Shown: positions 49,801 through 62,800 of the stretch, in pieces | Layout of the letters: each line of letters opens with the position of its first letter | How positions within the stretch are numbered: position 1 is the stretch's first letter | DNA from: Muricea muricata | Lineage: Eukaryota > Cnidaria > Anthozoa > Malacalcyonacea > Plexauridae | Assembly (NCBI GenBank): GCA_963855995.1 | Contig: OY979718.1 | Span: 43,211,559-43,275,558, forward strand | DNA length: 64,000 nt | Direction of reading: 5' to 3' | Notes under the pieces: generated by a model | Seen by the model: only the letters and a program-made list of their open reading frames with translations | The model's database searches: none | What the model was told of the DNA's origin: nothing | Translations under genes and position numbers: made by a program

Positions 49801-50761
49801 AATATTACCTATATTAGCTATCCGTCGTCTTCGATTATTTTCGATATGCGATATCTTATAATATTATACCTCAAATTCAAATTGTCCAATCAAAATATCG
49901 TATTTCTACCACGTGACGAGGTGTTTTCTCACTGTATCTCACTTTTAAAGTGAGATACCACTGAATCTCACTTTTAAAGTAAGATACAGTATATATCTCA
50001 CGCTGTCATGACAACGCTTGTACACGCAAGCACAGATTAGCAAGTTTTCGTAAACAAAAATGGCGGAATGTGCGAAAAGTTTGATGAACTTCACGAAGAA
50101 TTATAAAGTATTTTGGAGGACAAGGACGTTGAAAACACAAATATTTAAAAAATTAAAATGAATTTTCTGTACTTCTCGTTATAAAAATAAACAAAGAACT
50201 GGCTATTTTGTATTTTAGAGCATCATATTTACGAAGGTATGATCAACTTGAAGAACTTAAAAGTTTATTCTTACGGAAGTTTTTGATTTTCGGTATAATA
50301 TGTCATTTATAGACCCTCCGCTCGGGGGATTCGAAAGAATATTTCACCGAATCCCCCTCGCTCCGGGTATATAAATGATAATTAGACATATGATTTCTAC
50401 GTGACAAGCAGGGTGACGCGAAATTAGATTTTCAACATCATATTCATTAGCAACATTTTAAGCAACTGTGTATTGTTGTTTGCGAGTGGTTTTACTTGGC
50501 TAACTCAGCTTGTAAAGCGACCAAAATTAACGCTAATGAGATTAAAGGACAGCCCATTTAATTGCTATAAAATGTGTTGTAACTATTCATTTCCGCTAAT
50601 TCTGTTTATCTCGTTTCAGGTAATGAAAGATCCTATGTCTTTTTATGCTCCTGTGTTTTGTGTATCCACACTGGCAACGTCGTTAGTTTGAGCAAATTAT
50701 AATGGGCACAAGTTCACGAAGCAGAGAATTGAATGCTGAACTGACAAAGCGACGAAATAAA
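43835..50761 (+). CDS. Candidate small spliced gene, about 45 residues, unknown product
   Basis: Three short exons join in phase 0: 43835-43858 (MAEHGHQQ, donor GTAAGT), 45986-46027 (AKREEKVNGPMYKQ, acceptor TTATTTTAG, donor GTAAGC) and 50620-50691 (VMKDPMSFYAPVF...ATSLV, acceptor CTCGTTTCAG, stop TGA at 50689). AATAAA follows at 50756. The last exon would give a hydrophobic C-terminus, as in a small membrane protein. A further 18-base in-frame micro-exon is possible near 50219-50236. I do not recognise the protein. The splice sites are good but the exons are so short that chance or a non-coding transcript remains possible. Confidence 0.3.
44847..44930 (+). mobile_element. SINE fragment
   Basis: Matches the central and 3' module of the SINE at 53505: GAGTCAACACTCTGCCAAAA, GTCGTGCGTTTTCTCTGCG, TACTCTGCGGGTTTCTTCTC. 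The tRNA-like head is absent. Confidence 0.65.
45497..45597. repeat. 101-bp hairpin element
   Basis: CCCCAGCCAGCTTTCCAAG...CAGAAAGCTGGCCGGGG with an inner GTGCTACTTCCACC / GGTGGAAGTAGCAC and a nested AGTAGAAGT / ACTTCTACT. A likely small MITE or hairpin repeat. Confidence 0.75.
47242..47767. mobile_element. 526-bp MITE with TTAAAGG(G/A)AAATGGCAACAAA ends
   Basis: The left end TTTAAAGGGAAATGGCAACA is mirrored at the right as TGTTGCCATTTTCCTTTAA. The arms continue over about 100 bp (TTTGAAAGAGACTTCAAAAC, ATATATAGAAGT, AATTTTTATATCTG). Flanks share AGTGTT, a weak target-site hint. Confidence 0.75.
48256..48571. mobile_element. 316-bp hAT-type MITE
   Basis: 15-bp inverted ends CAGGGACGTAGCCAG / CTGGCTACGTCCCTG and an exact 8-bp target-site duplication CAGCTGTT (48248-48255 and 48572-48579). 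CAGGG ends and 8-bp duplications are typical of hAT elements. A run of 16 Gs lies just inside the left end (48281-48296). A short direct repeat TTTGACGCGCCTATCGCG follows. No transposase. Confidence 0.93.
49930..50002. repeat. Palindromic TCTCACTTTTAAAGTGAGAT pair
   Basis: Two nearly identical copies of a perfect or near-perfect palindrome (TCTCACTTTTAAAGTGAGAT and TCTCACTTTTAAAGTAAGAT) in tandem, about 30 bp apart. Confidence 0.7.
50300..50392. repeat. 93-bp hairpin element
   Basis: ATGTCATTTATAGACCC / GGGTATATAAATGATAATTAGACAT around GGGGGATTCG...CGAATCCCCC. A probable small MITE. Confidence 0.65.
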
Positions 50762-51708
50762 CTTACTTTCACTTTATCTTTGGATCGTCATGACTTCGTT
50801 TGATCTCGCTTTATCCTGCTTTTTATGGTGGTATCTGGTTGGCATTATCTCCCTCTCTCCAGTAGGTAAAAACCTCACTCATTTCCCGTCAACCATCACA
50901 AAATAAGAAAAAATCGCAATATATAAATTCGCAAGCAATATTTTGGAATATTGGAAACTAAACGGAAATTTAATTATAAATAACTTTGGCAAATCGTACC
51001 TTTGCATAGTATTTTCTTCTTGGCATCTTGCGACGTTAACGGTTGCCGATTTCCCCTCTTGTTCTGGTTTTTCGTTAGTGTATATTCACTGTATCACTCG
51101 ACGTCCTGTGAAAAAATAAATAATTACGATGTTTAGAAAACTAAATGCAAGATAAGCGAAGAAAACTAGGTTAACACGTATTAGAGAGGGCTATAAGTAA
51201 TTATGATTATAGGTAATGATAACACAGGGTTGTCAACGGACAAAGCTCCTGGATAAATTGAGATCCATGCGCAAAATCTCGACACGACCCCATTCTGGTA
51301 GCGAGAGATGCACCAGATGGAAATCGTGTTCGCATAAGCAGTAAACTGTATATCCCTTTCCTGCATAATGTTGCTCTGCAGCAACAATCTTTTTTTGACC
51401 AATATCAGCTGTGGATAATTATGTATTTGTATGGGCTGCCTGTGTTTTTAAAGAGGCAGTCTCAGATATTAATTATGCATGCCACTTCATCAATGTAGAT
51501 ATTACATGAAGTAGTTTTTGTCAAAAATGTATTAACCATGCACAAAATGGCGGAATATGTCATAACTCAAACTTGAACGATCGTTTAGGCTTTGGTAGGT
51601 TATTTTTCTTTCGTTTTAAAAATACTATTTGGTAAATTTGTTTGCATTTTAAATATTGATCCATGTTTTTGTAAAAATATTATGTTTTACACTGTATAAT
51701 ATTTGGAT

Positions 51709-52657
<949 letters not shown>

Positions 52658-53504
52658 AAAAGAATGCGAAAAAAAAATTTTTTCGGTTTTTCAGCAAATA
52701 CACCCCTAATACATTCATAATCAATAGTAAAATATTTTTTCCCAGAAGAATTCAAAATTCATGCAGGAAAGGGATATATGGAGGGGACTCTAGCTTAAAA
52801 AAAACGCAACACAAAATAGAGGAATTTGGAGGCATTTTTGGCTGTCATTTTCAAGTCCGCTTTTGGATTTTTTGTAAAAATAATCTAGATGAAATTTTTG
52901 AGTAAACACTTGAATGCTAGTTGTTCTGTCGTGTAGAGGTTGAATTTACTCATTTAAACATGACATGCATATTTGATAAGTATTTGACGGTGCACGTTAG
53001 AGAACTAAAATGAACGGCCAAAAATGACCGCAATTTGGGTTACATTCTTTATTGCGTGAAGAAAGTAATGAACATCCTCGTTCCCAGGGCTTCACTGCTA
53101 AAACCTGAAGTAGAAGGGCTTGACAAAGACTGGTTGTTACATGACCAAGTTTTCTAAATTAGTTGGAAAATTTTCCTGCCAAATTATCGAGTACTTATAT
53201 TCTGTAATAAATTTTGCAAGTATATTGGAAAATTTGGTTATGTGATGACTAGACTCGGCCGGGCTGTCCATCACATGCTTCTCCACAAAGAGGTCCTGGG
53301 AACGAGGTTGACTAATAAAATACCAAATGGTTTTCTTTTCAGAATAGCGTCATTCACGCGTGCGGACAACATCTTAAATACATGAATGACGCTATCCTGA
53401 CCAGGAAACTATTACGTAATTATGTTATGAAATAATTACAGTGAAACACAAGACAACGAGATAGAATTTAGATTTCTCGTGTTGGATTGTTTGATCCTAC
53501 ACAG

Positions 53505-53665
53505 TACTCCTCAAGTGGTGCAATCATCAGAGCCAGCCCCTGCTACCTCTGAGATCGTGAGTTCAATCCCCACTTCAGATTTGTGACACTTATGTGAGGA
53601 CATTTATGTCAGTCAACGCTCTGCCGACTGTCGTAGGTTTACTCTGGGTACACCGGTTGTAAATG
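53505..53665 (+). mobile_element. tRNA-derived SINE
   Basis: A tRNA-like head: AGTGGTGCAATCATCAGAG (A-box region) then GAGATCGTGAGTTCAATCCC, with a B box-like GAGTTCAATCC at 53559-53569. It is followed by a conserved module GTCAGTCAACGCTCTGCCGA, then GTCGTAGGTTTACTCTGGGT and ACACCGG. The same two-part structure recurs at 61648-61812 (minus) and in pieces at 40861, 44847 and 59365. Confidence 0.75.
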
Positions 53666-54567
53666 TTGACATAAGTAACTCAGCAAGAGCAGTGTTTCAC
53701 TGCAGTTATCATGTAAGTGTAATTGTCAAACTGAATAAAAATTATCATAACGACAAATGAATTACTTAAGTTTGGGAGGGGTACGGGGGGGGGGAGTAGA
53801 ATGTAAACAGGATAAAGATTGAATTAGAGTGAAAGAAATTAAGCCAAGGCCTGGATGGTACAGATCTAGAAATTTAGACTTGCAGTTCAAATTAAAGCCA
53901 GTTTCAAGTTTATATAAGCACTCATTAAATTAGTATTGAATTTGAACTGGAAATCTGAATTTCCTGTTCTTGTATAGATTGCAGTGTGTCAGTGAACAAA
54001 AGCGGTTTTGAAGAAACAGAAAGAATGAATAAAAGTAAGTCCTGATAAAATTTGGAAAGAATAATATAGAAAGCTTCGATACAGCATTAGATATACGATG
54101 ATAATAATTATCTATTGATGGTGTGGTTTTATTAGTGAGGGAGTATTTAGAAGAGAGACGAAATCGTGGAAAGAAAGTTAAGAAAAGAGTTTAACGTACA
54201 GAAGTCAATCGTATAGGTAATATGCAGGATAAAATTTAGTAAAACATAATTCACCACAAATGCGAGTTTAGATCAAATGGCACTCATGTCCTTGTACATC
54301 AGTAAAAAATAAAACATATTTTAATCACGAACCACTACAAGGTCAGTTAAAACACTGCATTTTTTTATTGAAGAATGCTTTTGTGTATTCTTTTAATATT
54401 TTGTTTAAATTGAGAAAATGAAACGTGTGGCTTAATCAGGGTCAAGTAATTTTTGCCCTGACTTAAGAAAAGGTGCCCTCATTAGCTAGGCAATCATATT
54501 TTAGTAATTTTGGCCTGCATACGATTAACAAGTATAGTAAATATATTGTACTATTTGGTTTTCTTAC
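53666..54567. other. Spacer, nothing recognised
   Basis: AT-rich, with a G-run near 53790. No gene, repeat or terminus visible. Confidence 0.5.
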
Positions 54568-55631
54568 CACTGCATCGCGTTGCATTCGTCGAGTGGTTGT
54601 CTCGCTTTATCACTGGAATATCTGAAATTTAAATCGAAAGATGCCCATTAGATATGAAAAATCAGAAACATTTCAAAAAGACGCAAATACTTATTTTCTC
54701 AAACAAAATTAATGTCTAGCTCGGATCAGACAGTTGTAGAGCTGAGTGACCTAAGCTTTAGATAAAAGTTGTTTTACCTCGATATTTTTTGATTCGATTA
54801 TTCTGTTTTAATCACTTTGATCGGTTGTCTTAACGGTGCATCTATAGAGAGAGAAAAATAGAAACTCAGTCATTTGTATATTAGTACATTTATCTGAAAT
54901 TTATAAAGCGAAATTTCGAGCTAGTAAGCAAAGAGAATTTTCGTGAAACAACCAATACATACGTAGAGTAGTTAGAGAATACTTACATGTGTAATAAGTA
55001 CCCAATATTGTTGATGTCCAACTACACTGCAGCGATTTTCGTTGGGTCTTCAGATCGGAGAAGAAGACGGACGCCATCTTGATTTAAATTTTCTCGACGA
55101 CGCCATATGTTCGTTCTCAATTTTTTCTCTATTCCTTCGACATTTTAGCTCGAGTTTGCCCGATATGTCTTCTTTATGTCTTCGTCGCCATTTCTGTGTA
55201 ATCGTGCGCCATTTCTGTGAAACTTTGAAGTCTTTTGGTGTCTGAACATTCGATGCAAGAGGAGAGATTTTCAGCGAAGCTTCGTGTTAGAGGAACTAGC
55301 GGCAAATGACGTCAAATGACCATTGTTTGCCAGAAAAATACCCGTATGTATAATGTTTTATCATCTATGTACGAAGGTGAAAACATGTTTTTATTGCCCG
55401 AGTAAGGTGTTTTTGCCATTATTTCTAACTCGGGTCTTTCTTCTACTTCTTTACTTGTAGTTTAATTCGTTAATTCACCCAAAAAACGCCTGTAAGGAGG
55501 GAGTTTTTGCAATTTTTTTATTTGCATGCTGATGAGCAAGGAAAGACCCGTTCGTAATTTCATTGGCAAACATCTTTCCCTCCGTGGCAAAGAGGTGAAG
55601 GTAACTGTCTTCCGAATTGCCCACATCGTTT

Positions 55632-55718
55632 GACTTTAATTTTGGTGGATCGGGGACAGGTCAAGTCAAATTGAGGTTGGACTGATCGATCCCCGATCCA
55701 CCCAAAACTGAAGTCAAA
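55632..55718. repeat. 87-bp hairpin
   Basis: GACTTTAATTTTGGTGGATC / GATCCACCCAAAACTGAAGTC with GGATCGGGGA / TCCCCGATCC next to it. A short inverted repeat of unknown origin, in spacer sequence between 55080 and 56190 that otherwise holds only a second small hairpin (AAACCACTAC / GTAGTGGTTT) at 55945-56005. Confidence 0.7.
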
Positions 55719-56196
55719 GCTGGACGTGGAGTACAGGAAAATACTAGGCAGTACCGCGAGGCCAAGAAGACAAACGTTATGTACCTAGTGTTTTAACTAA
55801 TATTTAACCAAATTTCCTTAACCTGGCTGTTGCGGACAGGCCTGTAGGGTTGGTGCGTTGAAGACTTCTCGCCGTCATTTCCCTTCGTTCAAGAAGACAA
55901 GTTGTCTTCATCGAGAAATAACGACGTGAAGACTTCAAGGCACCACTAAACCACTACCTTTAAAACTACAGTGTAGTGGTTTAGCTGACTAAACCACTAC
56001 ACTGTGCCAAGTATATATGGCGGACTTCTTCCCAAAGATTACGGTACAAACATGGATGCGCAAAGAAGCGCAAACACTTTAAAGCCTTTGAAACAAACGT
56101 TTTCTTTCAGGAGTGAGTGAAAGACGAGAACGCTTACTAAATCAAACCTGTGTAGTCATGTTTTAAGTTCTTTAGATATGTTTAACGATATTTTAT

Positions 56197-57563
56197 GGCG
56201 AAGTCTACAAGAAGGAAAGTCGAAGTTTGCAAAATAATAACTGTTGTCTGTTTCGACTTTCCCTGGACCGTTTCCTTCTTGATCGAGCTTGATATGCCAT
56301 TACGTTCAGTGTCCTTGATATAGGAGTCATTGTTTATGGCCTTGGGTTTAATTCCCAAACACTGAATGGCAGTTTTCAGTTTTTTCAAGTAACGAGATAA
56401 CATTGCCACAAGATGGCACTGGGTTATCCCTTTGCCTAAACAACGACAGACAAACACATAGTATATTCTATAAGCCTTCACTTAGAACTCAGCGATTCAG
56501 TTTGAAGAAACGAGAAAGCTTGACGTTCACAGCTTGCACATAACTGTCCATTTTATATGTCACAATTAAAGTAAGTACATCGCCGTTGTCTTACAATCCC
56601 AAATTAAAGTTACCAGTGCCGCCAGTACAGTTAAAAGCACCCATTCATATTTTACACAAACTGAATCTCAAATCGGTTACAGCGTGACATATTGATTAGA
56701 CACAGCATAACGCAGTGCTATTTTGTTGCAATGTCAGTATCCCATTACAAGTTTTCTTTAACTCTTTTAAGCAATGAGAGATGGCATTGCAACAAGATGG
56801 CACTGGGTTACACTGCGTTACGTACACTGAACGTAATGGCATATCAAGTGTCCTTGATATTGGAGTCATTTTTTTATGGCCTTGGGTTTAATTCCCAAAC
56901 ACTGAATGGCAGTCTTTAGCTCTTTCAACTAATGAGATAACATTGCAACAAGTGCTATTTGACGTTCACAGCTTGCACATAACAGTGAATTTTGTTCCAA
57001 GTAAACTAAGTACAACTTGTAATGGGATACTGACATTGCAACAAAATAGCACTCTGTATCTAGTCAATATGTCACGCTGTAACCATTTTGAGATTCAGTT
57101 TGTGTAAAATATGAATGGGTGCTTTTAACTGTACTGGAGGCACTGGTAACTTTAATTCGGGATTGTAAGACAACGGCGATGTACTTATTTTAATTGTGAC
57201 ATATAAAATGGACAGTTATGTGCAAGCTGTGAATGTCAAGCTTTCTCGTTCATTCAAACTGAATCGCTGAGTTCTGAGTGAAGGCTTATTGAATATACTA
57301 TGTGTTTGTCTGTCGTTGTTTAGGCAAAGGGATAACCCAATGCCATCTTGTGGCAATGTTATCTCATTACTTGAAAGAACTAAAAACTGCCATTCAGCGT
57401 TTGGGAATTAAACCCAAGGCCATAAATAAATGACTCCTGTATCTAGGACACTGAGCGTAATGGCGTATCAAGCTCGATCAAGAAGGAAACGGCCCACGGA
57501 AAGTGAAAACGACAAAAGTTATTGATTTTGCAAATTTCGACTTCCCTTTAGATGTCTTGCCCC
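56197..57563. mobile_element. 1.37-kb foldback element with internal rearrangement
   Basis: Two arms of about 500-560 bp (56197-56760 and about 57000-57563) are inverted copies over most of their length. Landmarks: GAAGGAAAC(G)GTCC, GCCTTGGGTTTAATTCCCAA, CACTGAATGGCAGT, GATGGCACTGGGTTATCC, CAGCTTGCACATAAC, ACATCGCCGTTGTCTTACAA. A third, shorter copy of one part (56790-56990) sits between them in the left-arm orientation. No transposase ORF. The ends run into GTCGAAGTTTGCAAAATAA / TTGATTTTGCAAATTTCGAC. Confidence 0.8.
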
Positions 57564-57569
57564 ATTTAG

Positions 57570-58640
57570 AAGTGTTGCAATTTGGGCATCTAATTTTCAG
57601 CCGCAGGTTTCACTTGGTAATTGTACAAGACTTGCTAAATGAGAGTGGACAAAATAAGATAGAAATATCTAATCTTTTTAGTAAGAAAAATCCCTGTAGT
57701 AGATTTGTTGTAATTTCAACTGCACACATGTATAAATTCCGAAACACTTGCAACACTCGACATTCTGCACAATCCTTCACATAAAGTACAGAATTTTCTT
57801 CAGAAACCGGCAAAGTTCAAGAAATTAAGAAAAAACAATGACTGGTAAGAAATTATTTTGAATACCATTTTTGCCATCGAGGAAAGTTACAATTCTACCT
57901 AATTTTTGGGGGGAATTAGTTAATGGTGTCATAATTTCTTATTAAAAAGGCTCATGTAAACAGCCCCTAGGAATTTTCTAGCATTTGCCTGTGTTTCAAA
58001 CACAGTTCCCCAATAACTACAGCCCATGCAACTTTAAAAAGAACTTTCTGTGAACAGATGTCAAACTTTTTTACTCAAGCAGAACTTTAGTGTTTCAAGC
58101 ATATGTCCTTCACTTGTATTGTTTAAGTAGTGAAAGATCATATATTTTGCTGCAAACAAAATAAATTAAAATTTAAAATTATTAAGTCTAACAACTTGCG
58201 AGCGCTTTCTCTTGCAAGTTTCATATCAGAATATTAATTGCTACAAATTTTAAACACTTTAATTTATAGTAATACTGCCACAGTAAACTAAAATAGTTAT
58301 TTTTTAGAAATCCTGGCTATCTTTTAGAGTATGTCTGCCCATGAGGTAATTAATAAAGCTAGATGAAAACATTCCAATGAAACAGTCTGTCGAGACCTTG
58401 AAGTAATTAATAGTAAAGACATTGACCCCATACTGCAGTGATGCATTTAGCTTGCATGACTAACATACTCCATTCTTCACTGCTGATAAAAGTCTATGTT
58501 TCAACCTTGTCCTCTAGACTTTAAAACAGAAACAGAATATGTTGCTATTTTTCTTTTAGTAACTTGGGCAAGAATATTAGATAAAAATTCCTGCAGACTA
58601 ACTCAGTAATTTTTTGTTTCGAAACCTAAGAGGTGCTTAC
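57570..58640. other. Spacer; expected place of a missing last THYN1 exon
   Basis: The final exon of the THYN1-like remnant would be expected here on the minus strand, but I could not find a match to its conserved EEFDFVLSLEE-type end. Otherwise AT-rich sequence. Confidence 0.4.
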
Positions 58641-59154
58641 CTTCAGTCAAAGGTGCTACTGATAGTCTTGATTGGGTAAGCAACGACAGTGATTTTAATG
58701 GTCCACCGTCTTGTTTGTGCTCCTGTCTAGAAACAATATCCATTGACTCTGCAATAAACTACTTCACAAAAATATCTCATGCTAACGTTATCAGATAATG
58801 AAGCCTATAGGAAGCGATATTCAAGGTGTGTACAGTGCAGTCAATTGGACAACTATCCATCCTGGAAATACAATCATGGCAACACGTAAGAACTTACCAT
58901 GTGAATTTTCTTCAATTCTTTAAGAGATATAAATCGTCTCATCATTCTAACATATTTGACATCAACATAAACCACTTATCTTTCAAAGCTTTCCTTTTAA
59001 AGATAAAACACTCACAATGGTGAAGAATCTCAGCAATGGTAGCTATCAACAGCTTATGTTTGCTAAGTAATAGCAACTTCAAGGTAAACTTACGGATCAT
59101 AATGTGGGTCCGCCTTGTCAAACTGAGTGAGATCCACATAGAATTCTTTTACTA
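58641..59154 (-). pseudogene. THYN1: THYN1-like (EVE domain) gene remnant, three exons with a frameshift
   Basis: THYN1 is a nuclear protein with an EVE/PUA-like fold. Exon 59154-59094 reads VVKEFYVDLTQFDKADPHYDP minus its split last codon; vertebrate THYN1 has IVKEAYPDHTQF...NPHYDP. Exon 58993-58898 reads KALKDKWFM, then, after a lost base near 58965, VDVKYVRMMRRFISLKELK, like KWSMVDVQFVRMMKRFIPLAELK. Exon 58722-58641 reads GGPLKSLSLLTQSRLSVAPL, like GGPLKNMVLFTRQRLSIQPL. Splice sites and order are kept. The missing base, the missing upstream exons (LMKSEP, WDGVRNYQARN not found up to 59860) and the missing last exon argue for a pseudogene; a sequencing error plus a distant 5' part is the alternative. 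Confidence 0.82.
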
Positions 59155-59364
59155 CTTTTGAAGAAAAATAATTTTTGGTTATTAGTGGTAGTACATTACA
59201 CATTATTAGTTTCATATTGTTTCGTATTTCGAGCATTTACTCAAGGTATACATACATTCGTTGTAAAGGAAATCGTGAGGTTAACGGTAACCTTATTTAA
59301 CAAGTTCGTCATACACACATTACATTCTCACATATATTACCTACAATGTGTTGATTTTAAAGAG

Positions 59365-59480
59365 AGAGAACAACTAGAGTACCCGGAGAAAATCCTCGAA
59401 GCTCAGAAGTGATCAACTACGGGAAGTTACAGTGGTGAGAAGCACAATACGCTAATCACTTGCGCCAGCTGTGAATCTGA
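59365..59480 (-). mobile_element. SINE fragment
   Basis: On minus, CTGGCGCAAGTGATTAGCG resembles a tRNA A-box region and GATTTTCTCCGGGTACTCTAG matches the 3' module of the SINE at 53505. The middle part is diverged. Confidence 0.5.
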
Positions 59481-59508
59481 CACTCTGTTTTGTACGCTAT
59501 AGTTATCG

Positions 59509-59654
59509 GTTCTTTCACTACCTAAAACGATAAAGAGAACATCGACGTTCGAGCGAGGGTCCTACGTCTGGAATTCACGGCTAACTTCCTGACAAAAGCC
59601 TTCGCTCCAGACGTCGATTTTCACTTTATTGTAAGTTTTAGATAGTGAAAGAAC
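59509..59654. mobile_element. 146-bp MITE with GTTCTTTCACTA ends
   Basis: Inverted ends GTTCTTTCACTACCTAAAAC and GTTTTAGATAGTGAAAGAAC, then CGATAAAG / CTTTATTG and CGACGTTCGAGCGA / GCTCCAGACGTCG. Flanks TTATCG and TTATAG may be a decayed target-site duplication. A relative lies at 7725-7840 in the CBP/p300 gene. Confidence 0.75.
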
Positions 59655-59861
59655 TTATAGAACACCAACATTGTTCGTACTTGTTCCTACCAACATTGCT
59701 GGGCCTGGGCGTGAAACAATGCTAAATATTGTTGACAAAATTAAACATTGTGGGCAGCAAAACATTGTTCAATCTTTCTATGTTCATCACAACACTGCAA
59801 CAATTAATTTTGCTTCATATAAATCTCTGCATGGCCATGAAGAGAAAAATCTGACCGATAC

Positions 59862-62800
59862 CTTGTAATCTTTTTCATAAAAATTTCTTTCAATTTTATT
59901 ATCTTCTTTATTTTTCGCCAGCCATCTTTCACAATGGAACATGTATTGTCTATCCGCTGTGAGATCTTCAATCGCCACTCTTTCGACAAACCAAGCTGGA
60001 TTCAGCATGGCTTTATCATGACGTAACTTGATTTTGTGGATGGTACCAAGATCTGCCACTTCTAATGTGAATATGTCTTCCTGTAATATGATAACAATGA
60101 GAGAGTTGATAAGTATAAGAAGTCATGTTCTAATAATAAAGGCTCAAGTCTTATCTTCTTACTTTGCCTCGCTCGAATTTATCAGTGTGAGTTTCAAATT
60201 TCGACAGCGGTCTTTCCCCAGATTCTCCATATTTTCCAAACATGGTAATGAAAACATTCGCGTCTGTTCCAGCACCTTTGACGTCACCAGTGATCACGTG
60301 AAAACGATATTTGTGAACTGGAATAAATAAATACATATTAAGAATTAGAATGAAAGCAGATTGGCATTGAACGAGTTTGGAACAAGCTGTTAACAACTTG
60401 TAGCGAGCTTGATGGGATTATCAGACTTGTTACAAGGACGTTCCAACAAGACTAATACAGTCATGAGACAACAATACTCTTGCAGTCTTGTGTTGTCAAC
60501 TTTTTGACAATCTTATTGTAACAGATCTGTATCAGAGTTGTTATAATAGTCTTGTAGCAAGTCTGATACTCCCGTTGAACTTGTTGCAAGTTGTTCGAAT
60601 CTTGTTGGCAGCTTGATAAAAGACTTGCTAGCAGTCGTGAGTTCCTTACCATGTAATGACTGATGTTCCACTTTATTACTGACAACTTCCCCATCTTTAT
60701 CAACAATCTCATCCGTCACATCTCTTGGTACTAGTTCCCTGACAATCACTCCATCGTCCTCGCCCTTGGCCAACCAACGTTTACAAGGAAACGTATAAAG
60801 CGTCGCGCTTTTATTATCCTCAAGTAAACGACGTATTTCCACTTTATCCAAAAACCATCCGGCGCCAATCCCCTTTCCATCATGACCGATTTGTATTTTC
60901 TCAATTACATCGCCAACATCAGTAAGCTAGAAGAATAAAATAGCTGAGTGTGTTTTATAGAAAATATTTCATACTTCTCTGTAACTGTACAAGCTTACAG
61001 CATTTCCCTCTGAACCGAGACGTCCGTAGAACTTTTAACTGACAAACTTGTCACATTTCAAGGCCTAATGTGTAGTCTAGTTGGCGTAACTCTTAGTTTT
61101 TAATGATCTAACGCCCTGCTTTGAGATCAGAACAAAACGCCATGTTATTTCAATTGCATAACATAAATGAACTGAAGTTGTTTAATATGTATTATAAAGT
61201 AAAAAAGCATGGCTACATGTGTTAATTGTCTATGGACGCAATTACAAATGACTTTAGAAATTCGTCTTTAATTAACAAACAGTTTTTTTTATCTCTAACG
61301 AAATGTTTAATAGAATGACCAGAAGTGAGACGCTAAATTAATTCTTCCAATCTCAATGATTCGTAGTAAAGTTCTAACCTGATTTCGTTCAAACTTGTCC
61401 AGATGTTTCTCAGATTTCTGTAACTTTCTTTCTCCAGAGTCACCATTCTCATCATATAAGGTAGCAACGACCATTGGCATTCATCCCAGCATGCATCACA
61501 TCTCCGTTATAAACACGAATGACGTAAGTATTTTCTAAACAGTAGAATGATTGATTAGAATTATGAAATCTTTTCGAGACAAAACAAGAGAAAACACTTC
61601 TAAGACTTATATTAACTGTAACTGAGACTAATCTCAACTCATCCTGTCAACATTCCCTGTGTGAGGAAACCAGAGTATCTGGAGAAACCCCACGCCTCTC
61701 GACAGAACGTTGACTAACTCTTTTCACATGAGTCTGAAATGAGGATCAAACCCACGATCTCAGAGGTGAATGGCGCTTCCTTTGACAATTGCAATTTGCG
61801 CCATCATAGCTAGATAAAGGGCCAGTGATCAGATTATTTTTAATTGGAAAACGTTTATTTAGAAAACAATATTTCACCTGACAGAGTGTTACGTCTTTTC
61901 AGTGGTCTGAACCGAGTACTTTGTACTCGGCACCAGTTCTCTCACAATTTCACCATCGTCTTCGTTTTTTGCCAACCAGCGGTTGCACAAGAAAGAATAT
62001 TCATCGTTTTCTTCGTCATCATCGTCACCATCACGTGACTTCTTTCCTTTCTTCTTTTTCTTACATTTCTCTTCATCTGGTTTAATTCGACTGATTTCAA
62101 TCTTGAAGAAAACGTTAGTTAGTAAGAATTGCAATTTGTTTGCTTGCTTCACTTGTGTAGTATTTCATGTTAATTTATAGAATTGCAAAATACAAATCAT
62201 GCTTGCAATATAGCCTAGTTTGCAGTTGGTCGCATCTGTCGTAGCAAAGTCATTCTCGACGATGTGATATAGTCTAGATCTACCTTCTCTTTTGTTGGCT
62301 GTGTTCAAATTACTCATACTAAGTGTAGATCGGTATATATGCTCTGCGACATCGGTCAACTGGATTTAACAAAAACAAAACGCACCTTGTGTAAAAACCA
62401 TGCAGCACCAAAGCCTGAATTATCATGACCAATTCTTATCTTAGTTAATGTTCCAATGTCTTCACTTTCAACCTTTGAAAAAAAATAATGAATGATTAAA
62501 CAAGTAAATAAGACGTTTGCACGATATCGAGAGTTAGAAAACAGTACGAAACTCTTGAGATAGCGTTCAAAACGATGGTATGATAAATGCGCTACCGTTA
62601 CTACGTGCTTTTCATATATTGTAATTCATCGGTGATATCCTTGTAGTTTTACTGCCGGGCATCAATGACGGATAAAATCTTGTATTTTCTCCCCCGGCAA
62701 AGATAGATAGATAGTTCGGCAACCATTATTCATTATACTGAAACATGGGAACAATTGCAAACCGTAACAATTTTTAACTGGCAGAGTTTTGTGCTGGCAT

